64,000 bases of DNA from Adiantum capillus-veneris (Eukaryota; Streptophyta; Polypodiopsida; Polypodiales; Pteridaceae): positions 65,306,248-65,370,247 of the forward strand of contig CM043944.1 in the NCBI GenBank assembly GCA_014529385.2, given 5' to 3'. The position numbers were made by a program, and so were the translations under genes. The notes below the pieces were generated by a model. That model ran no database searches. It saw only the letters and a list, made by a program, of their open reading frames with translations, and was not told the DNA's origin. The first letter of the stretch is position 1. Each line of letters opens with the position of its first letter. This document shows, one piece after another, positions 1-13,059 of the stretch.

Positions 1-1
1 A

Positions 2-1666
2 CACAAATATGTATGCATAATCCATGATAAGATGGATCAAAAGAAGACTGCCATTCCTAGATTACGGATTGTTCCCAAGGGTGTGGATTCAGGATATAAT
101 CTACAGGTGGCATTGATTGGCATGATCACTCATGGACATGGAGAAGGTCATTACGGACACTTTGTCTTGAATGGTTTGTGGCCAGCTGATCCAAATCTTA
201 CAATTGGCTCAATTGCTAATTGTTTACATAACCTCGAGAGGATAGATAAGCATCCTCTTGGTGATCTAGTAACAAATGGACTTCCAAGGAGCAATATTTC
301 ACTACTACATGCTTTCAACTCAAGGGATACTTTGGACTACCATAACTTGAGTGATGGAAAAGAGCCCATTGTGCAGTCGTCAGAAATTGCAGAAGAGGAA
401 TTGGGGTCAACATTTCGCAGATTGCCAGAGAACTTGTTGCTACAATTGGATAATTGTGCAGGGGAAAACAAAAATCGATACTTATTTGCCTATTTGTCAA
501 TGCTTGTTGCAAGGGGTGTTTTCAAAACCATCCAGCTGGGATTTTTAATGGTTGGGCATACACATGAGGACATAGACGCCATGTTTAGTAGGTTTTCAGA
601 GAAGTTGAGAGTTACACAAACCTATACTTTGCCACATTTGATGGATACATTACGAAACAGCTCATCTTCATCTCCAGCTCCATTTTTTCTCACAAAGATC
701 CCCGATTTCAAGCAATATTGTGATGGCTATCTTTGTGATGGACAAGACATACTTGTTGGACATTCCAAACCGCTTCAGTTCAGGTTCTTTATGCAGGATG
801 AGACACCAATGATGCAATATAAGGCACATGTAGGTGTATCAAGTTGGAGTGGAAGTATTCGCCTTTGGAAAACAGACACAGAAGGCAAGCCAATGTTACC
901 ACATGGAGATCCACCTCTAGTACAAATGGCGGAGTATGTCAAGGCCCACGAAGAAGTCATTTTGGGGCTAAAGAACTATATAAAATTTTGGAAAAATTTA
1001 GGGAATGGTTCAAGTATTCCGCGATATTATAGACCCGTGATAGATTATTGGAGTAAGGTAATTGAAGAGATTGGAAAAGCAATCATATCAGAGGGAGTCT
1101 TGTATGAAATGTTTTGGCCAAAAACTCAAGAATATTCTCACCTACAAAGCACTACAATGAATTTGCAACAAGGAGCAGAAAGATTCCTAGGCCTTGAAGA
1201 GTTGAACGATCATTTTTGTGGGCCTCAACGAGATAGGCCAAGGGAAGAGTTTGACCCTATGTCTGATGTGCACCAAGGTGACTTTCTTATGCTTGTTCCG
1301 AGTGACACAGAAATCTATCCAGTGTGGCTTGCAATGGCTTTATCTGACATTGATAATGAGCCTATATCACCAAACTACAGAAAAATCTTGATTCAATATT
1401 GGGCACCTTGCGCGAGAAAAAGTGGGATGACAGATACTCAAGCTTACAGTAATTGTTGGAAGGGTTATTGGGCTGTCAACTATAAGGACCCACAAGTGTG
1501 GGAAACTATAGATGCAATTGTTTGGTCCTGGAGACCCAACAAAGAAGGACCATTTTCTAGAATAAAGATTCCAGAAAGACATGCTCTAAAAGCCAAAGAA
1601 GGCCTCACTCGTGCACATCAGCCACACTTGGATCAAAGTTCAGATATGGTATCAAATGTGGAGTAG
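2..1666 (+). CDS. DUF7869-family protein, 3' part (5' end outside window)
   Basis: This is an uninterrupted reading frame of about 555 codons ending in TAG at 1664-1666. It is open to the left window edge: the codons before the ATG at 32 contain no stop and read IIHDK into MDQKKTAIPRL, a stretch that is internal in this family, so that ATG is probably not the start. The centre carries LDNCAGENKN (about 450-480) followed by VGHTHEDIDAMFSRF (about 550-595). I recognise these as the hallmark of the DUF7869 family, uncharacterised proteins with a probable RNase H-like core related to transposases. The conserved Asp, His and Glu/Asp residues look intact. The C-terminal 250 residues are rich in Trp and are not recognised. 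No nonsense codons occur, unlike nearly every other long frame in the window. It could be a young transposon gene or a domesticated one. Confidence 0.75.
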   Translation, partial: HKYVCIIHDKMDQKKTAIPRLRIVPKGVDSGYNLQVALIGMITHGHGEGHYGHFVLNGLWPADPNLTIGSIANCLHNLERIDKHPLGDLVTNGLPRSNISLLHAFNSRDTLDYHNLSDGKEPIVQSSEIAEEELGSTFRRLPENLLLQLDNCAGENKNRYLFAYLSMLVARGVFKTIQLGFLMVGHTHEDIDAMFSRFSEKLRVTQTYTLPHLMDTLRNSSSSSPAPFFLTKIPDFKQYCDGYLCDGQDILVGHSKPLQFRFFMQDETPMMQYKAHVGVSSWSGSIRLWKTDTEGKPMLPHGDPPLVQMAEYVKAHEEVILGLKNYIKFWKNLGNGSSIPRYYRPVIDYWSKVIEEIGKAIISEGVLYEMFWPKTQEYSHLQSTTMNLQQGAERFLGLEELNDHFCGPQRDRPREEFDPMSDVHQGDFLMLVPSDTEIYPVWLAMALSDIDNEPISPNYRKILIQYWAPCARKSGMTDTQAYSNCWKGYWAVNYKDPQVWETIDAIVWSWRPNKEGPFSRIKIPERHALKAKEGLTRAHQPHLDQSSDMVSNVE

Positions 1667-2009
1667 AATTATGTGGAGCTTCTATTGTGACTATACTAGT
1701 CAATTTGTATCTTCCTTTGTTTTATGTAATTTATAGTTATTATTCAAATCCATGTGTTGTACATCCTCTTGACTTTTGGTGTTTATCAACACCACAATCC
1801 TATGAGATTTTCACTTTATTTACTAGCCACACACCTCAATTTTTCCCACTTTAAGTGGAAAATTCCCAAATTACATGAATTCGGTCGATTTGGAGATTTC
1901 CATAATGTGAGATTTTTACCAAAATACCTAATATGGTCTTTGATGCTTCTGTAGAGATGGAGGTTCCATGTGAAGAAGCAGTCCTTTCTACCAATAAGCA
2001 GCTAGCTGG

Positions 2010-2010
<1 letters not shown>
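1667..2010. other. AT-rich 3' flank of the DUF7869-like gene
   Basis: Non-coding, AT-rich sequence between the stop codon and the first microsatellite. TA-rich stretches around 1725-1745 could serve polyadenylation, but no clear AATAAA signal was seen. Confidence 0.4.
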
Positions 2011-2061
<51 letters not shown>

Positions 2062-2154
2062 ATGTCTGATTGAGTCGTGACTGTGTGTGTGTGTGAGTGA
2101 GAGAAAAAGAGAGAGTATGTTGTCTGCATTGACTGTGCGCGCGTGCGCGCGCGC

Positions 2155-2222
<68 letters not shown>
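2011..2222. repeat. Compound microsatellite (GA)n / (TG)n(CG)n / (GA)n
   Basis: A GA run at about 2013-2059 is followed by TG-rich sequence, an alternating CG/TG tract near 2137-2178 and a second GA run to 2222. The alternating purine-pyrimidine part could adopt Z-DNA. GA runs recur at 2332-2361, 3172-3228 (after a TA run at 3133-3171) and 3331-3372. Confidence 0.9.
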
Positions 2223-2225
<3 letters not shown>

Positions 2226-2330
2226 GAAATGTTATATTAACGTCTTCAAAAGGTCAAAGTTACCTATGAGACCATAAAGTTAAAATGTGGTGGATCATTT
2301 GATACAAAATCAGAGTAACAGAATATGTTG

Positions 2331-2363
<33 letters not shown>

Positions 2364-2386
2364 CAAGCACACCAAAACTAGTGCGA
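2223..2386. repeat. Array leader segment, copy 1
   Basis: This segment begins GAAATGAAATGTTATATTAA, continues through ATGTGGTGGATC and ends in a GA run next to AATATGTTGTGGAGAG. A close second copy lies at about 3229-3398, each time directly upstream of the ~285-base tandem units. The array was therefore either restarted or duplicated together with its leader. Confidence 0.8.
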
Positions 2387-5325
<2,939 letters not shown>

Positions 5326-6551
5326 TGCTTCTCCCTGTCTCCCTTTCTTGCCATAAAATTAAAAGCCTTGCTCTTCTACTCTTCTCTCTCTCTCTCTCTC
5401 TCTCCTCCCCCCCCCTCCCACCCCTCCCCTCTTCCTCCCTCCATTGCGTGTAATCTTTTTAATTTATGTTATGTACTATAGTTCATGCACTTTCTATTGT
5501 GGCACCAGGTTGATGTGATTTAGAGCAATACAATAAAGGATGCAAAAACTTCATGCAGATAATTAAATGGTTGTCATTGCCTTGAATTGGATGCATAAAA
5601 AATACTTGCGCATGTTGTCACCTTTAATAGGAGGGGAAGGGGTACCCAAAATTGAACCATTCTCTTTCTTGACCGCAGCAACGCGCGGGTCACATAGTAG
5701 TTTGATACAATGTTTCCAAGTGTTTTTGCAAACATATCTTTCTAAGTTTTTGGAATATATTATGATCTAGATAGTTTACTGTTACATTTTTTTAAAAGCA
5801 CATAATATTTATTGTGATAACAAATGTTCTCAAAAGTTAGCGTCACTTTCTTGTTTCCCATTCAAAGAAGCTTTTATTATTAAATTCTTCTTGTAGCCTT
5901 AACCTTATGTACGCCATAGTGAGCTTTCACCTTACTCCCTAAGTAAAATAGCATGCATCCATCTCTCTCAACCATAACCATTTTCTGCAATAATGTAGAA
6001 ATAGACTCACTATTGAACCCTGTCTTTTTAGGAAAAGTTAGTGGGATGCCATAAACAAAAACTTTAACTGTAGTATTGAATTTAATGGACAATAGGTGAA
6101 AATTCATAGGGTCACCCCAAAATTCAAATTGTGCTATGGCTATTTAATACTTGGAGCAAAAGGGAAGAGCTTTGCATGTTGAAAATCAAACAAGTGAAGA
6201 AAGACATGGGTGTTGCTGATGTTTCTAGTGAGGTTTTTATGGCGTCCACTGTGACAGTTTACTTTTTTCTTAAGGATGAGCATAACCTAATTATTTTCTT
6301 GAAGACAAAGAAAATGTGTTGATTATATGGGTCATCCTGCCCGTTGTCTCACCCTCAGCTTTTGCGCGAATAGCTAATGCTTAAGGAAACTTGTTTTGTT
6401 AACTTGAGACCCCACTGTCTCCTGTGTCTTGGCCCTCTCTTTTCGTGGTCCTCGTCGTTTGGTCCTCCCCCAGCTGAAGAGCCTCGCCCCCTCCCCGATT
6501 GGTCACACTTGTTGCATGGCATCTTCAACGCGTGGATTTTAGGCTAATTAA
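5326..6551. other. No recognisable gene; CT-rich tract and low-complexity sequence
   Basis: A pyrimidine-rich tract occupies about 5383-5440. Short frames exist, for example 75 codons on the minus strand at 5880-6107 and 63 codons on the plus strand at 6131-6322. Neither matches a family I recognise, and neither has supporting signals. Confidence 0.4.
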
Positions 6552-6890
6552 GTGTTTTTTTCTCTCTCTCATTACTTATCTTCAATGCTCTTTGCTATTA
6601 TTGTCTCTTCACTAGGAGTCGTTTCCCCGGCTTATAGCCCCCAATCCCCCTCTATACTGCTTAAAGTTTTGGTGAGTAATATGGATTCCGATTCCCTCTC
6701 CATGGAAGAGGACATCATCAGGTTCTCACAAAGGCTTGCAGCCAGAAGAATGTCAGTCAAACTGATGGAACAACGTCGATGGATGAGGGGGAACAATTCT
6801 ATCAATAAGAATCTCTCAGAGGAGAGGGTCCTCTTAGTTAAAGAAAAAGAAAATGAGCTACTCCAACCTGCTCAAGAATTCAACTTCTAG
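6552..6890 (+). CDS. Hypothetical 112-residue protein fragment
   Basis: This open frame contains a hydrophobic N-terminal stretch followed from about 6681 by a charged segment (MDSDSLSMEEDIIRFSQRLA) and a Lys/Glu-rich end. No family is recognised. It stops 37 bases before a purine-rich CAGGGGCAG followed by TGTTAG, the layout of the 3' end of a retroelement (polypurine tract then LTR). It may therefore be the last fragment of an element-encoded protein rather than a host gene. Confidence 0.3.
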   Translation: MFFSLSHYLSSMLFAIIVSSLGVVSPAYSPQSPSILLKVLVSNMDSDSLSMEEDIIRFSQRLAARRMSVKLMEQRRWMRGNNSINKNLSEERVLLVKEKENELLQPAQEFNF

Positions 6891-6927
6891 GTGAAGACCC
6901 TCAAGGCGGGTTTGCCTCAGGGGCAGT

Positions 6928-7260
6928 GTTAGTAGTAAGCTAACCCATGTAACATTTTTTGGGAGCTTTATTATAAAAACACTTACTCTTTTGATAAATT
7001 GGGAATATTGTAACTCCTATTGAGCGAGTGGATATTGTAATCTATGAACCAGAGCTATAAGCTTCTAGATTGTATCAATTTATCCTTAGTTAGAGCTCCC
7101 AGATGATTAGTTTTTGACTTAAGAAACCTTGGCTAAGGTATAAAAACCAATTTTGTAAATTTATTTTTCAAGTTTTTGGATAATGAAATACACAGCGTGA
7201 GCTTACGACGCTCTTCTCTCTCTTTCTCATGCTTCTATCTTTATTGTCGATTGTCACATT
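6928..7260 (+). mobile_element. Candidate solo LTR
   Basis: It starts TGTTAGTAGTAAGC right after a polypurine-like AGGGGCAG. It contains a TATA-like GTATAAAAACC at about 7138-7148, followed by a probable leader. No second copy, primer-binding site or target duplication was found, and the right end is a guess. This rests on layout only. Confidence 0.3.
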
Positions 7261-7419
7261 GTAGTGCTGTCTGTTGCGTTGCAGCCACATGTAAGAGCTC
7301 TACACATTGACATACATATATCATTATAAATCATAGCTTTTGACGTCGTCGACCCACGGCCTAATTTCATCATAAGTAGGAATTTAAGTTATGAAATCAC
7401 AAAGTAAGTATGGGCGGGG

Positions 7420-7839
7420 TGTTGGGGCATCATTGCTTAGCATTTAGATGCATTCGGAGTAAAAAACGACTAGGTCAAAATCTCATTATTGTTAATAATC
7501 ACATTTTTTGCAGCTCAAAGAAAGTGAGATTTGATACCATAATCATGTGTGCTTAGGTCTTATATACTTATCCTAGAAGTTTCATAGCATTAGGATGTCG
7601 TTTGATGCTGAAACGATCGTGATTTGCTTGCCAATTAGTGACTAGCTTTTGATGACTTAGGTCATCTGAGTGTAGCTTCTGTTAGATGCGAGTTGTTTGT
7701 TGTTTTCCAAGAGATTGACACCCTCTTGTAGACTCCATGCACTAGTCAAGTCAGCTTCGTCCCATGGATTGACAATTATGTTCGTGGTTCTCGCTATTTC
7801 TGTAATAAGATAAGAGTGAGGTTAGGAAACCCATTCCCA
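7420..7839 (+). repeat. 5' LTR of Gypsy element 1
   Basis: It starts TGTTGGGGCA and ends CCCA, two bases before a tRNA-Asp primer-binding site. A TATATA-like sequence lies near 7560. The matching 3' LTR is not present in the window, so the left boundary rests only on the TG start. Confidence 0.5.
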
Positions 7840-7841
7840 TT

Positions 7842-7859
7842 TGGCGCCGCTACCGGGGA
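7842..7859 (+). promoter_or_regulatory. Primer-binding site, tRNA-Asp type
   Basis: TGGCGCCGCTACCGGGGA matches the usual plant tRNA-Asp primer site TGGCGCCGTTGCCGGGGA at 16 of 18 positions. This site is typical of plant Gypsy elements of the Tat/Athila kind. Confidence 0.85.
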
Positions 7860-8199
7860 CAAGTAGACTTAAACTAGGGAAAACAAGAGCGTTTAGTGTA
7901 GTTATCCTTGAGCTTACTCTAGTATCACCTAGATCTAAGCTTTCTCTTTAAAATTATATAGCTTAAGAGTGTCGTCTTTTGATGTATAGAGATAGCTTGG
8001 GAGTAAATTATACTTGCTCAGTACCTTGTAGGATTGTAGGATTAGGTTTGGATTTCTGAAATGATTGATGGATGAGACAAGTCTTAAGATCAATGCTCAA
8101 GAAACCATAAAAAACAAGAAAACAAGTGTTTGGGTTGTGGACACATTCCACAACCCAATTGAACCAGAACCTAGGAGTAGGATGAGTAGAATACGAGGT

Positions 8200-9480
8200 G
8201 GGATCTCAAATCATTTCTCACTCCAAAAGAATCATCTGTGAGTTTTTTATGTAAAGTTATAGAATTTCAGGCCTATGGCTTGAAACAACATCAAAAGATT
8301 ATCAACCACTCAAACCGGCTGAAGATTATATTCATAAAAGTTGTATGAACCAATGGGTAAGCATAAGGATAAATTTGAGATAAATTTTCAAGAACTGGCA
8401 AAAACTCATAATATTTATGTTTTCTTGAAAATTTATAAGTTTTGACTTGACTCCGAGGCTTAAAACATATCACAAAAGGACTGACCATTGAAAAAATTGC
8501 CAAAATTGTTTGATTAGGTCAAAAGTAAATAATCATGATTATTTACATTTGGATCAAAATTGATCAAGGTTGATACCAGAGACTCTATGCATGATTACAA
8601 ACATCTTTTGTGAAGGCTCATAGAGTTTAAGTCACAAAACATACCAAAAACTTGATAAAAACTAGAATCTTTACGGATTGTCGAGAAATTGAATTTGACT
8701 TGATAAATCTTGTTCAAATTTTGTGAAACTTGACTCAGAGGCTTAGATTAAAGTGTTTAACATGTGTGTATACTCAGATGATAAAAAATATGCTAAAATT
8801 TGATAAATGTAAATAATCGCAATTATTTACTTTTGTCCACTTTTCAAGTATTTTTGTCCAACCAAGCATACCACATGTTTTATCATGTTGTATTGAACAC
8901 TCGTATCAAATTTTGATAAAATTTGGATTTATAAAGTGAAAATTGTGGCCAATTTTGTAAAGACAGTCTGTAGACACAAAATTAATGACAAATTGAGCAG
9001 GGTTTATCCAAGCTTGGTGAGACTTTGATATGGAGCTTAAGTTGAGTTGCTTTACCTGTTTGTATCATCATCTTGAAAAAAAAATGCTAAAAAACTCCAA
9101 AAAGTAAATAATCGCGATTATTTACATTTATCCCAGATTTGAGAGTTTTTTCTCGGTTGAGTAGACCACAAGGTTAAGCATATGAAGTAGACTATTCATA
9201 TCAAATTTGGTGAAATTTGGATAACAAAAGTGAGACTTGAGCCAGATTCTTGTAAACTGAGTTTGCAGACACTAAACAATTGATAACTTGGACAAATCTT
9301 GTTCAAACTCAGTGAAACTTGTTGAGATATTACAACAAGGTGTCTATATGGAAAAACAATTCTAAAAAGTGAGAAAAGTAAGATAAATAAATAATCAAAT
9401 TATTTACTTCTGAGCCCCAGAGATAAGATTTTGGACTTTTGAGCTTGTACAATGTTAGAGAAACATAATACAAGGTCACT
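8200..9480. repeat. Leader tandem repeat with palindromic core, four units
   Basis: Units of about 285-295 bases are marked by the palindrome GTAAATAATCGCGATTATTTAC or a variant at 8525-8546, 8809-8830, 9104-9125 and 9388-9407. Around it, related phrases such as GATAAATCTTGTTCAAA, GTGAAACTTG and CAAATTTTGATAAAATTTGG recur. The units are diverged except in the core. They occupy the untranslated leader of Gypsy element 1. Confidence 0.75.
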
Positions 9481-9818
9481 CGTCAAGTTTGGGTTCCATC
9501 ATATCCAAATTAATACATGTTATCTTAGTTTTCATGTTGCAGATTAGTCCTTTAGCTCTTTGCAAGGGTAGAATTTGAAACTCTTATTTGCTGATTCACT
9601 TAGCTCAGATTGAAGTGATATACACAGAACAATCACAATAATTAGCAAAAATTGTATAGTCTTTGAGAGAAAACAGCTAACTTGGTTAAAACTAACACAA
9701 GCACCAGGTTGCAGGGAAAGAATTGAGAGCTTGATATGAGTTGAATTCAAGTCAAGTAGAAAACGGATAATAATCTAATCTGTCGGTAAGTACTATATCC
9801 AGGGCTTAACAAGTCTAT

Positions 9819-10692
9819 ATGAACCTTAGATATGGTTGTACACTAGCGAATCAAGGCATACTTGGAGAGACCACTAGTAGAGCATCCACCAAAGAGAGTG
9901 TGAATCGAGGTGATCAATTGGAACCTATCTTTGACACTTATTCCGACTCAACATCTGAAATGTCTTCCTATTCGACTCAGTCAAGAATTAGAACAACAGT
10001 GCAATTTAAGCACTTACTCACCTTTTATAAGACTAACGTCCATGGAGCTCAAGTTTACCTGGATCCTAATGAAGAGTATGCCACTTGCATTGCTGACGAT
10101 GACATAGAGTTTGAAGAGGAATAAGAGCAAACAAACAAGGAAAAGTGTATATGGATAAAAACGGGACTCAGTATGTAAAAGTAAAAAATCGTGATGTGAT
10201 AAACAAATGGGGGTTAGAAGTAAATACAATAACCTTGGACATGGTAGCAAAAGAAGGTCCACCAACTTTAGAATTCAAGGGATACGATCAAGCTGATCTG
10301 AAACCTTTGAAACGGCTTATCACTGATAATCCTAGGATTGGAGTCTATTGTTGGGAGGATAGGAACGTCAAGGATATTTAATGAACCTCTCATGCTAAAC
10401 AAGGGCAGTTAACACCCATGAAGATCATCTATATATTCAAGATCAAGGACAAGAGCTCAATAGATCTACCATCTTACCTATTTAGGGATTGTTATAACAA
10501 TAACTTTGCTATGATGAGTCCTGAGGAGGTAGAACAGATTAGATATCAAGGGTACTCTAAAAGAGATTGGATATTGGGGAAAGGACTTGATCCTATTCCA
10601 AGAGAGGAACTTCGCGAGAAATCTTTTGGGAGCAATGTTGAAAAACCCAAATCCACCTCATCACAAAGAAAACGGAGTGACATTAGAGCCAG
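9819..10692 (+). pseudogene. Gypsy element 1 gag, N-terminal remnant
   Basis: Three successive open pieces (9819-10124, 10145-10381 and 10418-10692) are separated by stops and frame changes. The first is acidic and Ser/Thr-rich and ends in an acidic run. The third holds basic segments before it is cut at 10692 by the Copia insertion. Assignment to gag rests on position between the primer site and the recognisable gag domain at 16240 onward. The pieces themselves show no motif I recognise. Confidence 0.5.
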
Positions 10693-10884
10693 TGTTGGGG
10701 TATAAAGCCCAATGTGGTCGCCCAGGTAAGTGGGCGGGTCGCCAGGTATGTACACATATTCTTCTGTTAAAACCTAATAAGAACTCACTATGCTCTATAC
10801 ATTACAGTAGAGTGAGTTCAGCATATCATCGTGCTCTTCTTCTCGCACTCTCTCTCGCGTCACACTTCCGCTCGTACTCCTTCA
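10693..10884 (+). repeat. Copia 5' LTR
   Basis: 192 bases, from TGTTGGGGTATAAAGCCC to CGTACTCCTTCA. The TATAAAG near the start and pyrimidine-rich end are shared with the 3' copy. Confidence 0.95.
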
Positions 10885-10886
10885 AC

Positions 10887-10898
10887 TGGTATCAGAGC
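10887..10898 (+). promoter_or_regulatory. Copia primer-binding site (initiator tRNA-Met)
   Basis: TGGTATCAGAGC begins two bases after the LTR. It is the standard plant Copia primer site, complementary to the 3' end of initiator tRNA-Met. Confidence 0.95.
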
Positions 10899-11981
10899 TC
10901 AGATCGAAGCTCGGAGCAGCATTGCAGGAAGCTAGAGTCACCTGCTCAGATTGGAGTGAGATTTGACAGGTGAAGACAGGGCCCCAAATCCTGTGGGTGT
11001 GCTCGAAGGGCTCAGTGTTCTCAGAATTTCATTCTGAGGTCATCTCGACCACCGTTTGACTTCGACAAAGTTCTGCGCAGGCCATTTTCGACTACGTGGT
11101 CTCGGTGGGTGCAGATCCAACTCTACAAATTTGGGGTTTCGGCCTACGACTGCAAGTGCTGAGGATATCTACACTTCCAAAGTGCTGATTTGTGGCTGTC
11201 TACACAACGAAGGACGGCTCACAGTCCTTGGAGGCGTGTCACATACGACACGGGCGCACCTACACACAGACTGTAGGCGACATCCACTAGTTCATCAGGT
11301 AGCTTGTGTTTGCTGCTTGATATTCCAGATTTCATCCTGACATTGCAGGTACTTCCACATGGGATGTATTGTCAGAGATGGTGTATGTCTGTTGAGGGTT
11401 TGCTGGCTGTGAGTCACGCAGCAAACAACCGCCGCAGTGGTTACAACATACAGTGGGAAATTTGTGGATGTATGACTTTGTGGGAAGTCTATGTACTGTC
11501 ACATTTACTGCAGCCTTTGTTGAGGGTCGAGTGAGGTTTTATTGAGCTGGGGGATTCTTAAATGTTGAGATCCTTTCGGTGATACAGGTCTTGGAGCGAT
11601 CCCTCGAGCACCCTTAGATAGGCAGCTAGGATGTATTGACTGTGAGTTAGACACTTGGGATTGCATCTTTGCTTTACTGCCGTTGAGGCATTGTCGCAGT
11701 CTATGCTTACAGGACAGTGACAGGACAGTGAGAGACAGTACAGGTGCAGGACAAGTTTACCCACAGCTTACAGTGTTAGAGAGACAGTGGTTTTTTGAGC
11801 TGTTTTTGGTCTGTTTTTTAGTACACCAGAGCCATTTTACAAAGGAGACTCTGCCGAAATTTCTGTAGAATCTGAAGCTTTCTTGGTTCATTTGATAGGT
11901 TGATATTGGTTCAGAGGTCAGTTTATAGGGGAAACTCTGCCGAATTTCTCCCAGGAAAGTAAACTACTATGAAGCGTAGCT
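10899..11981 (+). other. Copia untranslated leader
   Basis: About 1.1 kb between primer site and gag start, with no conserved coding frame. A phrase GGAGACTCTGCCGAA/GGGAAACTCTGCCGAA occurs twice near 11850 and 11932, a short internal repeat just before gag. Confidence 0.7.
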
Positions 11982-13026
11982 ATGGCTGGATCACAAGACA
12001 TTGCTCTTTACAATATCAAGAAGCTCGATGGAACCAATTTCCCATTGTGGAAGAAGAAGATTTGGCACGTGTTGGTACAAACGAAGCAGATAAAACCTAT
12101 AAAGTTGAAGGGGATAAAACCAGAAGATATGGATGAAGATGAATGGAGCGAAATGGATGAATTGGCACTTTCTACCATTATGCTGACTTTGGCAGAAAGA
12201 GTTTACTTCAATGTAGCAGACGAGATGTCGGCTTATGAAGCATGGACAAAGCTGAGTGATCTTTATGAGAAGCAGAGGGCAGCTTCACAGGTATACTGGC
12301 TTAAGAAGCTTGTTGACTTGAAGATGAAAGAAGGGACCCCTATGTCCAATCATCTGAATGAATTCAACACTATCTACACCAGTTGTCAGCTCAAGGTGTC
12401 AAGTTTGATGAACCTGTTAGAGCTATGTTCCTATTGATCACATTGCCGAAAAGTTGGGACACTTTTCGTACAGCTTTGAGTAACTTTGCACCTCCAGATG
12501 GTTTGACCATAGCAGGTGTAGAAGGCAGTCTGCTTACTGAAGAAACCAATAGAAGACAATGGAAAAAGGCAAAGGAACAACCTTAGTTGTCAGGGGAAGG
12601 ACCCAAAAAAAGGACAAAGGTGTAAAGAGGAATCAGTCTCGTAGCAAGTCCCGCAGTTCTAAAGGCAAGAGTGACATAGAATGCTACCATTGTGGCAAGA
12701 AGGGTCACATGAAAAGAGACTGCAGAGAATGGAAAGCAGAAAAAGGCAAAGAGAAAGCCGAAGACCATGGTGAGAAGAACAAGTCCTCAGTGAAGATTCA
12801 AGAAATAAATGTGACAAACACTGTTGCAGAGGATGATAGTCTAGTGTCAGGAGACATCTACTTCTTGAAGAATACAATGGACTCAGCTGTTCTTACAACA
12901 TCTGATGGAAATGCACTGAGTGAATGGATTATAGACGTAGGGGCATCACTTCATGTGTCTCCAAACAAGGAGTGTTTTACCTCTTATGTGACCACAAAAG
13001 ATCATGTTCGGCTAGGCAATGGGTAG
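11982..13026 (+). pseudogene. Copia gag and protease N-terminus, frameshifted
   Basis: It starts MAGSQDIALYNIKKLDGTNF, the usual Copia gag opening (UBN2-type domain, to about 12437). A frameshift moves the reading to 12383-12586 and then to 12559-13026. The last piece has a CCHC zinc knuckle CYHCGKKGHMKRDC (about 12682-12724), then the protease active site as WIIDVGASLHVS, where the usual Asp-Ser/Thr-Gly reads Asp-Val-Gly. A TAG at 13024-13026 interrupts the protease. Spacing to the primer site and family motifs support the start at 11982. Confidence 0.9.
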
Positions 13027-13059
13027 ACGTGTGAGATCTTAGGTGTTGGAGATGTTCAA

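Noticed and set aside
2011-2129. Ser/Leu or Arg/Glu repeat proteins over GA/CT tracts (also 23585-23776, 39599-39829, 53621-53860)
   Set aside because: Translation of dinucleotide repeats; no start context or flanking coding signal.
2137-2178. CpG-rich alternating CG/TG tract as a CpG island promoter
   Set aside because: It is a simple dinucleotide tract only about 40 bases long with no core promoter elements or adjacent gene.
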